Of a stretch of 64,000 nt of DNA, positions 34,098 through 42,980 are shown piece by piece. The notes beneath the pieces were generated by a model, which saw only the letters and a list, made by a program, of their open reading frames with translations, made no database searches and was not told where the DNA came from. The translations under genes were made by a program, and so were the position numbers. Location of the stretch: NCBI RefSeq assembly GCF_028682455.1, contig NZ_JANHLD010000002.1, forward strand, positions 1,302,001-1,366,000, written 5' to 3'. Each line of letters opens with the position of its first letter. The stretch's first letter is position 1. Origin of the DNA: Pseudomonas putida. GTDB lineage: Bacteria > Pseudomonadota > Gammaproteobacteria > Pseudomonadales > Pseudomonadaceae.

Positions 34098-35270
34098 ATG
34101 GCTGACGAATATCATCACGGAGTACGGGTCCTCGAAATCAACGAGGGCACCCGCCCAATTCGCACCGTTTCCACCGCTGTAGTCGGCATGGTCTGCACCG
34201 CAGAAGACGCCGACGCCACCGTTTTCCCGCTGAACACCCCAGTTCTCATCACCAACGTCCAAAGCGCTGTCGGCAAGGCCGGTACCAAGGGCACTCTGGC
34301 CGCGAGCCTCCAGGCGATCGCTGACCAGACCAAAGCGCTCACCATCGTAGTTCGCATAGCCGAAGGCACCAGCGAGGCCGAAACCAACAGCAACGTCATC
34401 GGCACCACCAATGCCCAGGGCAAATACACCGGCATGAAAGCCATGCTGGCGGCGCAGTCCCAGTTGCAGGTGAAACCTCGCATCCTTGGCGCGCCAGGCC
34501 TCGACACCCAGCCGGTAGCCACCGCGCTAGTAGCCCTGGCGCAGCAGCTGCGCGCGTTCGCGTACGTCAGCGCCAACGGCTGCAGCACCAAGGAAGAAGC
34601 CACCGCCTACCGGGAGAACTTCGGCGCCCGTGAAGTCATGGTCATCTGGCCCGACTTCAATGCCTGGAGCACTACGGACAACGCCACCGTTGTAGCCCCA
34701 GCCGTGGCCCGTGCCCTGGGCCTGCGCGCCAAGCTGGACCAAGAGATTGGCTGGCACAAAACCCTGTCCAACATCCCGGTTGAAGGCGTCACCGGCCTGT
34801 CTGCCGATGTCTTCTGGGACCTGCAGAGCCCATCCACCGATGCGAACTACCTGAACAGCAACGAGGTAACCACCCTCATCAACGAGAGCGGCTTCCGCTT
34901 CTGGGGCAGCCGTACCTGCACCGACGATCCTCTGTTCGCCTTCGAGAACTACACGCGCACCGCCCAGGTGCTGGCCGACACCATCGCCGAGGCGCATCTG
35001 TGGGCGATGGACAAACCCATGCACAGCTCCCTAGTGCGCGACATCCTGGAGGGCATTAACGCCAAGTTCCGGGAAATGGTCGCCGGGGGCTATCTGATCG
35101 GCGGCAGCGCCTGGTACGACGAGGAGGCAAACACCGCTACCACGCTCAAGGCCGGCAAGCTCTACATCGACTACGACTACACGCCTGTGCCGCCGCTGGA
35201 AGACCTCACGCTGCGCCAGCGCATCACTGACCGCTACCTGGCGAACTTCGCCAGCAGCATCAACGGCTGA
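34098..35270 (+). CDS. FI: Tail sheath protein, P2 gpFI-like
   Basis: 390-aa contractile sheath subunit. Family landmarks are HHGVRVLEINEGTRPIRTVS at the start, VSANGCSTKEEATAYRENFG and VMVIWPDFNAW. The C-terminal domain contains ITDRYLANFASSING. GGAG precedes the ATG. It pairs with the tube gene 15 bases on. Confidence 0.96.
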   Translation: MADEYHHGVRVLEINEGTRPIRTVSTAVVGMVCTAEDADATVFPLNTPVLITNVQSAVGKAGTKGTLAASLQAIADQTKALTIVVRIAEGTSEAETNSNVIGTTNAQGKYTGMKAMLAAQSQLQVKPRILGAPGLDTQPVATALVALAQQLRAFAYVSANGCSTKEEATAYRENFGAREVMVIWPDFNAWSTTDNATVVAPAVARALGLRAKLDQEIGWHKTLSNIPVEGVTGLSADVFWDLQSPSTDANYLNSNEVTTLINESGFRFWGSRTCTDDPLFAFENYTRTAQVLADTIAEAHLWAMDKPMHSSLVRDILEGINAKFREMVAGGYLIGGSAWYDEEANTATTLKAGKLYIDYDYTPVPPLEDLTLRQRITDRYLANFASSING

Positions 35271-35284
35271 CGGAGAACCCTGCT

Positions 35285-35800
35285 ATGGCACTGCCTCGCA
35301 AGCTCAAGAACCTGAATCTTTTCAACGACGGCAACAGCTACCTCGGCGTATGCAAGTCCGTCACCCCGCCAACTCTTGCCCGGAAGATGGAGACGTACCG
35401 TGGCGGCGGCATGAACGGCTCCGCCAAAGCCGATCTGGGGCTCTCCGACGATGGCCTGCAGATGGAGTGGAAGCTCGGCGGCCTGGATCTGATCGTCCTC
35501 CGCCAATTCGGCGCCGTGAGGGCTGATGGCGTGATGCTGCGCTTCACCGGCAGCTATCAGCAGGACGACACGGCCGAGTACATCAGTGTCGAAATAGTGG
35601 TCCGCGGCCGCCACGAAACCATCGACATGGGCGAAGCAACTGCAGGCGAAGACACCGAGCACTCGGTTACCACCGCCCTCACCTACTACAAGCTCACCGT
35701 CAACGGCGAAGTGATCATCGAGATCGATGTCCTCAACTTCATCGAAGTCATCAACGGCGTCGACATGCTCGCCGAGCAGCGTCGCGCCCTCGGCATCTAA
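35285..35800 (+). CDS. FII: Major tail tube protein, P2 gpFII-like
   Basis: 171-aa tube subunit (starts MALPRKLKNLNLFNDGNSYL; GGMNGSAKADLGLSDDGLQM) forming the inner tube of the contractile tail. It directly follows the sheath gene. Confidence 0.96.
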   Translation: MALPRKLKNLNLFNDGNSYLGVCKSVTPPTLARKMETYRGGGMNGSAKADLGLSDDGLQMEWKLGGLDLIVLRQFGAVRADGVMLRFTGSYQQDDTAEYISVEIVVRGRHETIDMGEATAGEDTEHSVTTALTYYKLTVNGEVIIEIDVLNFIEVINGVDMLAEQRRALGI

Positions 35801-35820
35801 CCCAGTACCCCGGAGCACCC

Positions 35821-36156
35821 ATGGACAACATCCCACCAAACGTCGAAGTCGAAGCCAAGCAAATCGACCTGGACGAAAACACCGTACAGCTCGACACCCC
35901 CGTAAAGCGCGGCAACACCGTCATCGAGCACGTCACCCTGCGTAAGCCGAACGCTGGCGAGATGCGCGGCCTGCACCTGGCCGAGCTGCTCAACTGGGAT
36001 GTCGGCAGCCTCATCAAGCTGCTGCCTCGCATCTGCCAGTTGAATGCCCAGGAAGTGGCCCAGCTGGACCCGGCCGACCTGGTCGCCCTGGGCGGTAAGG
36101 TCACCGGTTTTTTGCTGCAGAAGCAGACGAAGACGGACGCATCCCTGGTTGCGTAG
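35821..36156 (+). CDS. E: Tail assembly protein E, first part of a frameshift pair
   Basis: 111-aa Phage_TAC-type chaperone (LRKPNAGEMRGLHLAELLNW). Near its end the zero-frame codons GGT TTT TTG form the slippery heptamer TTTTTTG (36108-36114). A minus-one slip would continue through 17 codons into the small GpE gene and end at 36284, giving the E+E' fusion known from P2. It chaperones tape-measure assembly. Confidence 0.92.
   Translation: MDNIPPNVEVEAKQIDLDENTVQLDTPVKRGNTVIEHVTLRKPNAGEMRGLHLAELLNWDVGSLIKLLPRICQLNAQEVAQLDPADLVALGGKVTGFLLQKQTKTDASLVA
36108..36114 (+). promoter_or_regulatory. Programmed -1 frameshift site TTTTTTG
   Basis: T TTT TTG in the correct zero-frame phase inside gene E (codons TTT 36109, TTG 36112). 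After slipping, codons from 36114 run without a stop into the ATG of the GpE gene at 36165. P2 uses the same kind of slippery site in gene E. Confidence 0.85.
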
Positions 36157-36164
36157 AAGACGCC

Positions 36165-36284
36165 ATGGCCGACCTAGCCGTGGTTTTCCACTGGGCGCCG
36201 GCTGACATGGATCTGCTGAGCGTCCGAGATCTGATGGATTGGCGCGAGCGAGCGCGCGCAAGGAGCGGTAGCAATGGCGAATGA
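36165..36284 (+). CDS. E': GpE-family tail protein (E' part)
   Basis: 39 aa (MADLAVVFHWAPADMDLL; LMDWRERAR), the compact GpE family of P2-like phages. It is mainly expressed as the C-terminal extension of E by the frameshift, though its own ATG could also be used. It overlaps the tape-measure start by 11 bases. Confidence 0.85.
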   Translation: MADLAVVFHWAPADMDLLSVRDLMDWRERARARSGSNGE

Positions 36285-39200
36285 TCTACGGCTGAGGTTG
36301 TTGCTGGACACCGTGGACAAAGCCACTGCCCCGCTGCGCCAGATCAACAAGGGCGGGCAGGAAACCGCCCGCGCGCTCAAAGCAACCCGTGACCGCCTAA
36401 AGGAGTTGAACGCCCAACAAAAGGATGTGGGCGCTTGGCGGGAGCAAAACGCCCAGGCTCGCCAGACGGCGCAGGCACTCGACGCTGCACGCGCGAAGGT
36501 GAAGCAGATGGGCCGGGAAATGTCCGCTGTGGACGCCCCGACCAAGAAAATGACGGCAGAGTTTCAAGCCGCCATCCGCGCCACCAACGAGCTTAAGCAG
36601 AAGCAAAGGGACGAGCAGGAAGCTCTGCGCGGGTTGCAGCGCCGCCTGGGCGAAGCGGGGATCGACACACGCAAGCTCAACCAGCACAACGCAGCACTGC
36701 GCCAGGAAATGGCGCAGACCAACCACACCATCGAGCAGCAGGAAGCCAGGCTCAAGCAACTAGCGGCCACCCAGCGTAAGGCAGCGCAGGCCAAGGAACG
36801 CTTAGACAAGGCACAGGACCGTGCCGGCAAGGTTGCCGGGGTCGGCGCTGCAGGGATCGCAGCGGGCGCCGGTATGGCCGTGGCAGGTGCGGCAATCGTG
36901 GCTCCCCAGCTCGAAGTTGGCCACCAGGGCTCTCGAATTGCCGCGCAGTCGGGCGAGGCAGCAGCACGAGGCCAGCAGTACAGCCAGATCATCCGCAACA
37001 TCCGCGCGGATGGGCAGGCCACCGACATCAATGAGATCGGCGAGGCCGTATCGGCCGCGAAGAGTACGCTTGGCGCCCTGGGCAACCTGGGCGACAAGGA
37101 ACTGGACACCGCAGCTCGAAAGGCTCTGGACCTCTCCAAAATCATGGACCTGGACGTTGCCGAAAGCATCCAGATGGTCGGCATCCTGATGAAAAACGGA
37201 CTGGCCAGCAGCAGCGACCAGGCATTCGACCTGGTGGCGGCCGGCCTGCAGAAAGTCTCGACGCAGATGCGTGGCGAGATCCCCGAAATCCTGCACGAGT
37301 ACTCCACGCACTTCCGCGGCATGGGCTTCAGCGGGTCCGAAGCTATGAGCCTGCTGGTGGACATGGCCAAACAGGGCAAGTTCGCCCTGGACAAGACCGG
37401 CGACGCTATCAAGGAGTTCTCAATCCGTGGTTCGGATATGTCCAAGACCAGCAAAGAGGCGTACGCCTCGATCGGATTGAACGCGACCAAGATGTCCTCT
37501 GCGATAGCCAAGGGCGGTACCGACGCACGCCAAGCACTCACCAAGACCGCCAACGCGCTGCTGCGCATCAAAGACCCAGCCGAGCGAGCAAATGCGGCTA
37601 TCGCCCTGTTCGGCACGCCGGTCGAAGATCTCGCCGTCGACCAGATCCCAGCATTCCTCAAGGCCCTGGCCGGCGGTACAAGTGCCCTCGGCGACATTGC
37701 CGGCGCTGCCGACAAGATGGGCAAGACCTTCCGAGACAACCTGAGCGGTGACCTGGATAAGCTCACCGGCACCTGGAGCGCGCTGATTGGCTCGCTCATG
37801 GACGGCCAGAACGGCGCGCTTCGCGACCTGGTGCAGACGGTAACTGAAGTGCTCGGCACTGCGCGGGCTTGGATGGAGGCCAATCCCCAGCTGGCTGCGA
37901 GCATTGCCAAAGGGGCCGCGGCGGTAGCCGTCCTGGTTGCCGGCATGGGCGCACTCACCGTAGCGATGGCGAGCCTTCTGGGGCCATTTGCGCTGGCCAG
38001 GTATGGCATGGCCATGTTTGCGGTAAAAGGGGGCGCAGTGCTGCCCGTTGTAGGCCGACTTATCGGCATCCTGTCCGGCGGCCTGCTCACTGCGATTCGC
38101 GGCGTTTCCATTGCCCTTTGGGGCTTGGCAGCAAATCCGGTTGCCCTGGCGATCGCCGCAACCGTCGCCGCCCTGGCCGGTGCGGCCTACCTGCTGTACC
38201 AGAACTGGGACCAGGTGAAGGCCTACTTTGCCGGCGCCTGGGCGGAGATCAAGGCGGGCTTCAGCGGCGGCATAAGCGGCATACTCACCGTGCTGGCCAA
38301 TTTCAGCCCCATTGGCCTGATCTACCAGGCCTTCGCAGGGGTGTTGAGCTATCTGGGCGTTGATCTGCCCTCACGCTTTACCGAGTTCGGCGGGATGCTC
38401 GTCAACGGCCTTGTCAATGGGCTGACTGCCGGTCTCGGTGCGGTCAAGGACACCATCAGCAGCCTCGGCGAGTCGACCATCGGTTGGTTCAAGGAAAAAC
38501 TGGGCATTCACAGTCCCTCGCGTGTGTTCGCGGAGCTGGGCGGCTATACGACTGAAGGCCTTGCTCAAGGACTCACCGACGGTGCCAAGCAGCCATTAAC
38601 CGCTGTAGCGAAGATGGGCCAAGACCTCACCCAGGCAGGTTCCTTCAGTTTGAAGGCTGCTGCACCTGTGCTGGAAGCCGAGGCCTCAGCGGAGCCAAGG
38701 CCGCCCGTTGCTTTGCAGGCCACCCCAAATGTTTCCCAGCAGCGCGCTGCCTTGCCGGTCATCCCTGAAGCTGTCCGGCCGCGCTTTGCCCAGCCGGTCG
38801 TGCCCGAAGCCACCCGGCCACGCGCTGTTCCCCCAGCAGTGCCGGACGCCGCTCGGCCGCTTGCTGCTCTACCGGTCATTCCAGAGTCACCCCGGCCAGC
38901 TGCCGTACCGCCAGCCCCCCTTGATCCAAGCGCAGAGGGCAATGCTCCGCTTGTTCTGCAGCTGGCTGCATTGGGTAAGTCGCTGATCGGTGCGATCGCG
39001 GGTATCAGCCTGCAGTTGGCTCCACAGGCAAACGCGGCCAATACACTTCCGCTCCCGCAGCGGCCGCTGGCCAAGCCAGCAACCAACCAGCTGGTACCAG
39101 AGGCGCCGGTCGCCCTGACCGTGGATAGCCGGCCACCAATTGCCGCCGCTGCCCCCACCAGCTACGACAGCCACGATGTCTACCACATCAGCATCCCGAC

Positions 39201-39312
39201 CAGCCCCGGCATGGATCCACAAGCCATTGCGCGGGCTGTGAGTGCTGAACTAGATCGGCGCGATAGGGAGAAACTCGCCCGCCAGCGCAGCCGCCTGACC
39301 GACCTGGAGTAA
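36274..39312 (+). CDS. T: Tail tape measure protein, P2 gpT-like
   Basis: 1012-aa protein setting tail length. A coiled-coil N-terminal region (residues about 1-190: ALKATRDRLKELNAQQKD) is followed by an Ala/Gly hydrophobic stretch (GVGAAGIAAGAGMAVAGAAI), the TP901-type core (EYSTHFRGMGFSGSEAMSLL) and more membrane-like segments at about 560-660. A Pro-rich part at about residues 815-880 contains four tandem 13-residue repeats of the form xAxxPVxPEAxRP. AAGGAG precedes the ATG. Confidence 0.94.
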   Translation: MANDLRLRLLLDTVDKATAPLRQINKGGQETARALKATRDRLKELNAQQKDVGAWREQNAQARQTAQALDAARAKVKQMGREMSAVDAPTKKMTAEFQAAIRATNELKQKQRDEQEALRGLQRRLGEAGIDTRKLNQHNAALRQEMAQTNHTIEQQEARLKQLAATQRKAAQAKERLDKAQDRAGKVAGVGAAGIAAGAGMAVAGAAIVAPQLEVGHQGSRIAAQSGEAAARGQQYSQIIRNIRADGQATDINEIGEAVSAAKSTLGALGNLGDKELDTAARKALDLSKIMDLDVAESIQMVGILMKNGLASSSDQAFDLVAAGLQKVSTQMRGEIPEILHEYSTHFRGMGFSGSEAMSLLVDMAKQGKFALDKTGDAIKEFSIRGSDMSKTSKEAYASIGLNATKMSSAIAKGGTDARQALTKTANALLRIKDPAERANAAIALFGTPVEDLAVDQIPAFLKALAGGTSALGDIAGAADKMGKTFRDNLSGDLDKLTGTWSALIGSLMDGQNGALRDLVQTVTEVLGTARAWMEANPQLAASIAKGAAAVAVLVAGMGALTVAMASLLGPFALARYGMAMFAVKGGAVLPVVGRLIGILSGGLLTAIRGVSIALWGLAANPVALAIAATVAALAGAAYLLYQNWDQVKAYFAGAWAEIKAGFSGGISGILTVLANFSPIGLIYQAFAGVLSYLGVDLPSRFTEFGGMLVNGLVNGLTAGLGAVKDTISSLGESTIGWFKEKLGIHSPSRVFAELGGYTTEGLAQGLTDGAKQPLTAVAKMGQDLTQAGSFSLKAAAPVLEAEASAEPRPPVALQATPNVSQQRAALPVIPEAVRPRFAQPVVPEATRPRAVPPAVPDAARPLAALPVIPESPRPAAVPPAPLDPSAEGNAPLVLQLAALGKSLIGAIAGISLQLAPQANAANTLPLPQRPLAKPATNQLVPEAPVALTVDSRPPIAAAAPTSYDSHDVYHISIPTSPGMDPQAIARAVSAELDRRDREKLARQRSRLTDLE

Positions 39313-39319
39313 AAGCCTC

Positions 39320-39760
39320 ATGATGCTCGCCTTGGGCATGTTCGTATTCAGCCTGCACACGCTGGCCCACCAGCAGCTGCAGCGCCAAACAGAGTGGCGG
39401 CATGCCACGAATGCTCGCATCGGCGCCCACCCCGGTAGCCAGTTCCTCGGCCGCGGCGAGGATGAGATCACCTTGCCGGGGACACTGCTGCCCGAGCTGG
39501 CCGGCTCACTGGTGAGCCTGGACGAGATTCGCGGCATGGCGAATACCGGTAAATCCTGGGCATTGGTGGAAGGTACCGGGCGGGTGTACGGCCTGTATGT
39601 CATTACGAGCATCAGCGAAACACGCACCCTTTTCTTTCAGGACGGAACCGCGCGGCGCATCGAGTTCAGCCTTTCCCTGAAACGGGTGGATGAAGGACGT
39701 GTCGACCTGATGGGAACCACGGTATCAGCCACATCCAACATCTTGAGGGCGCTCGTGTGA
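39320..39760 (+). CDS. U: Tail protein U
   Basis: 146-aa P2 gpU family protein, starting MMLALGMFVFSLHTLAHQQL and containing GRGEDEITLPGTLLPELAGS. It acts at the tail end during assembly. Its stop overlaps the D start by four bases (GTGA). Confidence 0.93.
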   Translation: MMLALGMFVFSLHTLAHQQLQRQTEWRHATNARIGAHPGSQFLGRGEDEITLPGTLLPELAGSLVSLDEIRGMANTGKSWALVEGTGRVYGLYVITSISETRTLFFQDGTARRIEFSLSLKRVDEGRVDLMGTTVSATSNILRALV

Positions 39761-41022
39761 ACCAGGACAACCTTGTCGCCTATATCAGGGACACCAGCGA
39801 TGGCCTGCGCCGGGATGGAGCCAACTCAGTTCCGGTCTTTCGCCTCACGGTTAACGGCACGGACATCGCCAAGGTCGTCAATCCGAGGCTGATGTCCATA
39901 CAGCTCACCGACAACCGAGGGTTGGAGGCGGATCAGCTGAGCATCACCCTCAGTGATCACGACGGCATGCTGGAGATTCCGCCACGCGGTGCCATCATCA
40001 AACTTTGGCTCGGCTGGAGTGACACTGGCCTGGTTAATAAAGGCTCATACACCGTCGACGAGACGGAGCACAGTGGAGCTCCCGACGTGCTCAGCATCCG
40101 CGCCCGGTCGGCAGATCTGCGCGGTTCGCTCAAGAACAAGCGCGAGCGCAGCTGGAGCGCGGCCACGCTGGGCAAAGTGCTGACAGACATTGCCGGCGCC
40201 AACGAACTCACGACCAAAATTGCATCGGCCTTAGCTGAGCGAGCCATTCAGCACCTGGACCAGGCCAACGAATCGGATGCAAACATGCTCACCCGCCTGG
40301 CCGAGCTGCATGATGCTGTCATTACCGTGAAGGCAGGCTGCCTGATCTGTATGCCAGCTGGTGGCGGAAAGACGCCTGGCGGCACCGCGTTACCACATAT
40401 CACCCTGACCAGGGCTGACGGTGACGGCCACCGTTTCCTGCAGGCCGACCGCGACAGCTATGACGCGGTAAAGGCCTATTACTACGACATCGGCAGCACC
40501 AAGAAACAGGAAGCCATTGCCGGCGGAGGCGACAAGGTCAAGGACCTGCGGCACACCTACAGTGACCGAGATTCCGCTATGCGGGCTGCACGATCGGAGC
40601 TGAACCGCCTGCAGCGCGGCAGCGCGACGTTGAGCTACAACTTGGCGAAAGGCCGGGCAGATCTCATTCCAGAACTGACCTACAGCTTGCAGGGGATCAA
40701 AGGCGAGATAGACGCGATTGTCTGGTATGGAGGTAATGTGCAGCACAGCCTCACCGCCGATGGCGGTTTTACCACCAGCTTGGAGCTGGAAAGCAAACTG
40801 CCCGAGAATACGGTTGATGCGCTTTATGAAGAAGCGAAGGACGGCGCCTATACCGGCGTAGTGGCGTTCTACAGGGACAAGGCAACAGGCAAGGAAACCG
40901 CTGTCGTTGCAGGCGATTCGACAAAACCGAAGCGCATCAAGCGGGTGTACGACAGCAAGGAAGCCGCGCAGAAGGCGGCAGATCGGGAGTGGAAGAAACT
41001 GCAGCAAGCCATGGCACAATGA
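39757..41022 (+). CDS. D: Late control protein D / baseplate hub
   Basis: 421-aa gpD-family hub protein (phage counterpart of the T4 gp27 / VgrG hub), with a GTG start overlapping U. Features include QLTDNRGLEADQLSITLSDH and GAPDVLSIRARSADLRGSLK. The C-terminal stretch (AVVAGDSTKPKRIKRVYDSK) is typical. It is the last morphogenesis gene; a leftward terminator hairpin overlaps its final codons. Confidence 0.94.
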   Translation: MNQDNLVAYIRDTSDGLRRDGANSVPVFRLTVNGTDIAKVVNPRLMSIQLTDNRGLEADQLSITLSDHDGMLEIPPRGAIIKLWLGWSDTGLVNKGSYTVDETEHSGAPDVLSIRARSADLRGSLKNKRERSWSAATLGKVLTDIAGANELTTKIASALAERAIQHLDQANESDANMLTRLAELHDAVITVKAGCLICMPAGGGKTPGGTALPHITLTRADGDGHRFLQADRDSYDAVKAYYYDIGSTKKQEAIAGGGDKVKDLRHTYSDRDSAMRAARSELNRLQRGSATLSYNLAKGRADLIPELTYSLQGIKGEIDAIVWYGGNVQHSLTADGGFTTSLELESKLPENTVDALYEEAKDGAYTGVVAFYRDKATGKETAVVAGDSTKPKRIKRVYDSKEAAQKAADREWKKLQQAMAQ

Positions 41023-41046
41023 AAAACCCCGGTTCTATGACCGGGG
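41022..41046 (-). terminator. Leftward intrinsic terminator
   Basis: CCCCGGT / ACCGGGG with a 6-base loop (41027-41046). On the minus strand it is followed by TTTTT, so it ends the transcript of the 43-codon minus-strand gene just to the right. Confidence 0.75.
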
Positions 41047-41056
41047 CTGCAATGCT

Positions 41057-41188
41057 CTATGAGTGGTCCTGCGCTTCGAAGGCTTCAAGAATCATCGTGA
41101 TTTGCCGGCGCTGGGCGTCATTCCTACGACAGAACAGCCACACCACACGAATAAGGTCCTTCAAACTTGGGCACTTGCGATCCAGCAT
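41057..41188 (-). CDS. Very small basic phage protein
   Basis: 43-aa frame (starts MLDRKCPSLKDLIRVV; ends EAFEAQDHS) with GGAG six bases before the ATG and an intrinsic terminator directly after it. The combination of site, frame and terminator makes it credible despite its size. Basic and helical; function unknown. Confidence 0.55.
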   Translation of the reverse strand: MLDRKCPSLKDLIRVVWLFCRRNDAQRRQITMILEAFEAQDHS

Positions 41189-41302
41189 AGAAACTCCATT
41201 TCAAGCGCTCGGCACCACCATGGCACCGTACTAAACGCTCGGGAGTCACCTATTTTCTGCATGATGCCGCGTGCCACCAGCCCACTTGATATCAAAGTGG
41301 CA

Positions 41303-41767
41303 TTATTTTTCTGTAACAAACTTATTGACGAAGTCAGCACGCGACGGCTTGTTGTCGTGGGGCTGAATGAAGCTCTCGCGCCAGCTAGAGGGGTTGGCGG
41401 CTAGCTCGGTTAGGCTGATGCCGTAGTACTGCTCGACTTGAGCCCTTGTCACGTCCAAGGTCTGCACCTTGTCTTGCCTCGGAATGGTGACCACGAGCCG
41501 CTCAAGCTTTGGCACATCGCGGAAGACCCGAACCGAGTCGATAGCGAAGACCTTGTTCGCTTTATCGCCGGATTCGTAGTAGTCGGGCATTCGGGTCGGG
41601 ACCTTGAGCGAAACCTTCCCTGTTGACCCCGCTTCGCTTAGCGAATCGATCGACGAAAAAGCCCGCTCGGCTTTATCGCTGAACTCACTTGCACACGCAT
41701 TCCCTATCGACAGCGCGATCAGCAGCGCACCAGCGCCGCGCACTACAGCACGTCCGAAACCATTCAT
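41303..41767 (-). CDS. Secreted protein of unknown function
   Basis: 154 aa with a signal peptide (AVVRGAGALLIALSIGNACA, cleavage near residue 26). The mature part (KAERAFSSIDSLSEAGSTG; LVVTIPRQDKVQTLDVTRAQ) matches no family I know. It lies between late gene D and the repressor on the minus strand, so it may be expressed in the lysogen and alter the cell envelope. That role is inference. Confidence 0.6.
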   Translation of the reverse strand: MNGFGRAVVRGAGALLIALSIGNACASEFSDKAERAFSSIDSLSEAGSTGKVSLKVPTRMPDYYESGDKANKVFAIDSVRVFRDVPKLERLVVTIPRQDKVQTLDVTRAQVEQYYGISLTELAANPSSWRESFIQPHDNKPSRADFVNKFVTEK

Positions 41768-41847
41768 TCCTTGGATTCCATACCGTCGCAGCCGCCGGAC
41801 TGCGAACGTCTGAGAGGCTAGGGCCGGCGCCCGCCGATCCTGCTCAA

Positions 41848-42183
41848 TTACTTGTTGAAGGTCGCCAGCGCCTCGCTGACGGAATTGATAGTGCCTTGAG
41901 CCTCTGGGGTCATCAGGCGGTAGCGCTCGACCAGTTGAGCCTCATCCGCAGAGAGGCTCCCGGGCGCCTGAGCCTTGCGCTCACCCGTCACCACGTACAG
42001 CACGTCCACCCCCTGCGCCGCTGCTGCAGAGAGGTAATTTGCGTCGGGGCTACGTTCGCCCTTCTCGTAGTTGTACTGGGTATTTTTTGACGCTCCAGCG
42101 AGCGCAGCGAAGTCGGTCTGGTTGAGACCCAGACGCTCTCGCTCTTCCTTCAGGCGATCGCCTATTCCCACAAATGTCTCCAT
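41848..42183 (-). CDS. Prophage repressor, XRE-family HTH
   Basis: CI/C-type repressor candidate, 111 aa from the ATG at 42183 (METFVGIGDRLKEER); a longer frame from 42204 would run into the palindromic operator. The HTH lies at about residues 9-63 (LGLNQTDFAALAGASKNTQY), and a short C-terminal helical oligomerisation part follows, with no LexA-type peptidase. It is divergent from a Cro-like gene across an 18-base palindrome, the layout of a lysogeny switch. Confidence 0.85.
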   Translation of the reverse strand: METFVGIGDRLKEERERLGLNQTDFAALAGASKNTQYNYEKGERSPDANYLSAAAAQGVDVLYVVTGERKAQAPGSLSADEAQLVERYRLMTPEAQGTINSVSEALATFNK

Positions 42184-42195
42184 AGGCAATTGACT

Positions 42196-42213
42196 TTCCC
42201 TCATTTGAGGGAA
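42196..42213. promoter_or_regulatory. Repressor operator
   Basis: TTCCCTCA-TT-TGAGGGAA, an 18-base inverted repeat with 8-base perfect arms, between the divergent repressor and Cro-like genes. It is the obvious binding site for one or both. Confidence 0.75.
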
Positions 42214-42255
42214 ATAATCGCCACAGCATCACACGAAATCACACGAATCGAGACT

Positions 42256-42468
42256 ATGCCCAACAGCTACCCCACCGAGCAAGCGTGCCAAGAGGCGCGC
42301 GCTCTGATTTCGCGACAAGGCATCTCAGCCAAGGAATGGGCCATCAAACATGGTCTCACCCCCTCCACTGTGTATGCCGTCCTCAACGGGCAGAAGAAAT
42401 GCCTGCGTGGGGAGTCGCACCGCGCCGCCGTGTTGCTCGGCATGAAAGCCGGCGAAACAGAAAACTAG
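42256..42468 (+). CDS. Cro/Cox-like DNA-binding protein
   Basis: 70 aa from the ATG at 42256 (MPNSYPTEQACQEAR). One HTH (GISAKEWAIKHGLTPSTVYA) with a basic wing-like follow-on (GQKKCLRGESHRA). First gene of the rightward early operon opposite the repressor, the place of cro or cox. Which of the two it resembles more is unclear. Confidence 0.8.
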   Translation: MPNSYPTEQACQEARALISRQGISAKEWAIKHGLTPSTVYAVLNGQKKCLRGESHRAAVLLGMKAGETEN

Positions 42469-42497
42469 CCACCCTGGCCCAAGGAAGAAACCAGAAC

Positions 42498-42980
42498 ATG
42501 AAATCCCCCGTTCTAGAAACCCTGCGCCAGGTCGTGAGCGTCGTTGTATGCGCTTACCCAGGCGGCCGCGAGTGCGCGGCAACGCGCCTTGGCCTCGGCC
42601 TGAAACAGTTCGACAACCGCGTCTACGAGAACGCCGGCAGCCGCCCCCTGAGCTATGACCAGATCCAGCTGCTAGAGCAGGACATCAACACCACCCACCT
42701 GCCCGAGTTCATTGCGCGCCTGTACGGCGGCATGTTCGTGCCGCTGTCCAAGACCGAGGACTTGGACAATGTCGAGCTGTACCAGCGTTCGTTGAAGAGC
42801 GATGCGAAGTTGGGACTAATCGACCAGTTGATCCATGCCGCGATCGAGGACGGCGAAATCGATCCGTCCGAGGCCATGAGAATCATCCAGGCGCTCACCT
42901 GCTACATGGCGGCGCGCACTGCCGAGGTGGCAGCCACTATCCAGCTGTACAGCCCCGCCAATGTAAGGGGGCAACAGTGA
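42498..42980 (+). CDS. YmfL/CII-like phage regulatory protein
   Basis: 160-aa protein of the type annotated as YmfL-like or CII family in Pseudomonas prophages (SPVLETLRQVVSVVVCAYPG; AATRLGLGLKQFDNRVYENA). An N-terminal HTH-like part is followed by helices (DQLIHAAIEDGEIDPSEAMR). It overlaps the Ogr-like gene by four bases. Confidence 0.75.
   Translation: MKSPVLETLRQVVSVVVCAYPGGRECAATRLGLGLKQFDNRVYENAGSRPLSYDQIQLLEQDINTTHLPEFIARLYGGMFVPLSKTEDLDNVELYQRSLKSDAKLGLIDQLIHAAIEDGEIDPSEAMRIIQALTCYMAARTAEVAATIQLYSPANVRGQQ

Noticed and set aside
36564..38111. 515-codon minus-strand frame across the tape measure gene
   Set aside because: Antisense, Ser/Arg-rich translation typical of shadows.
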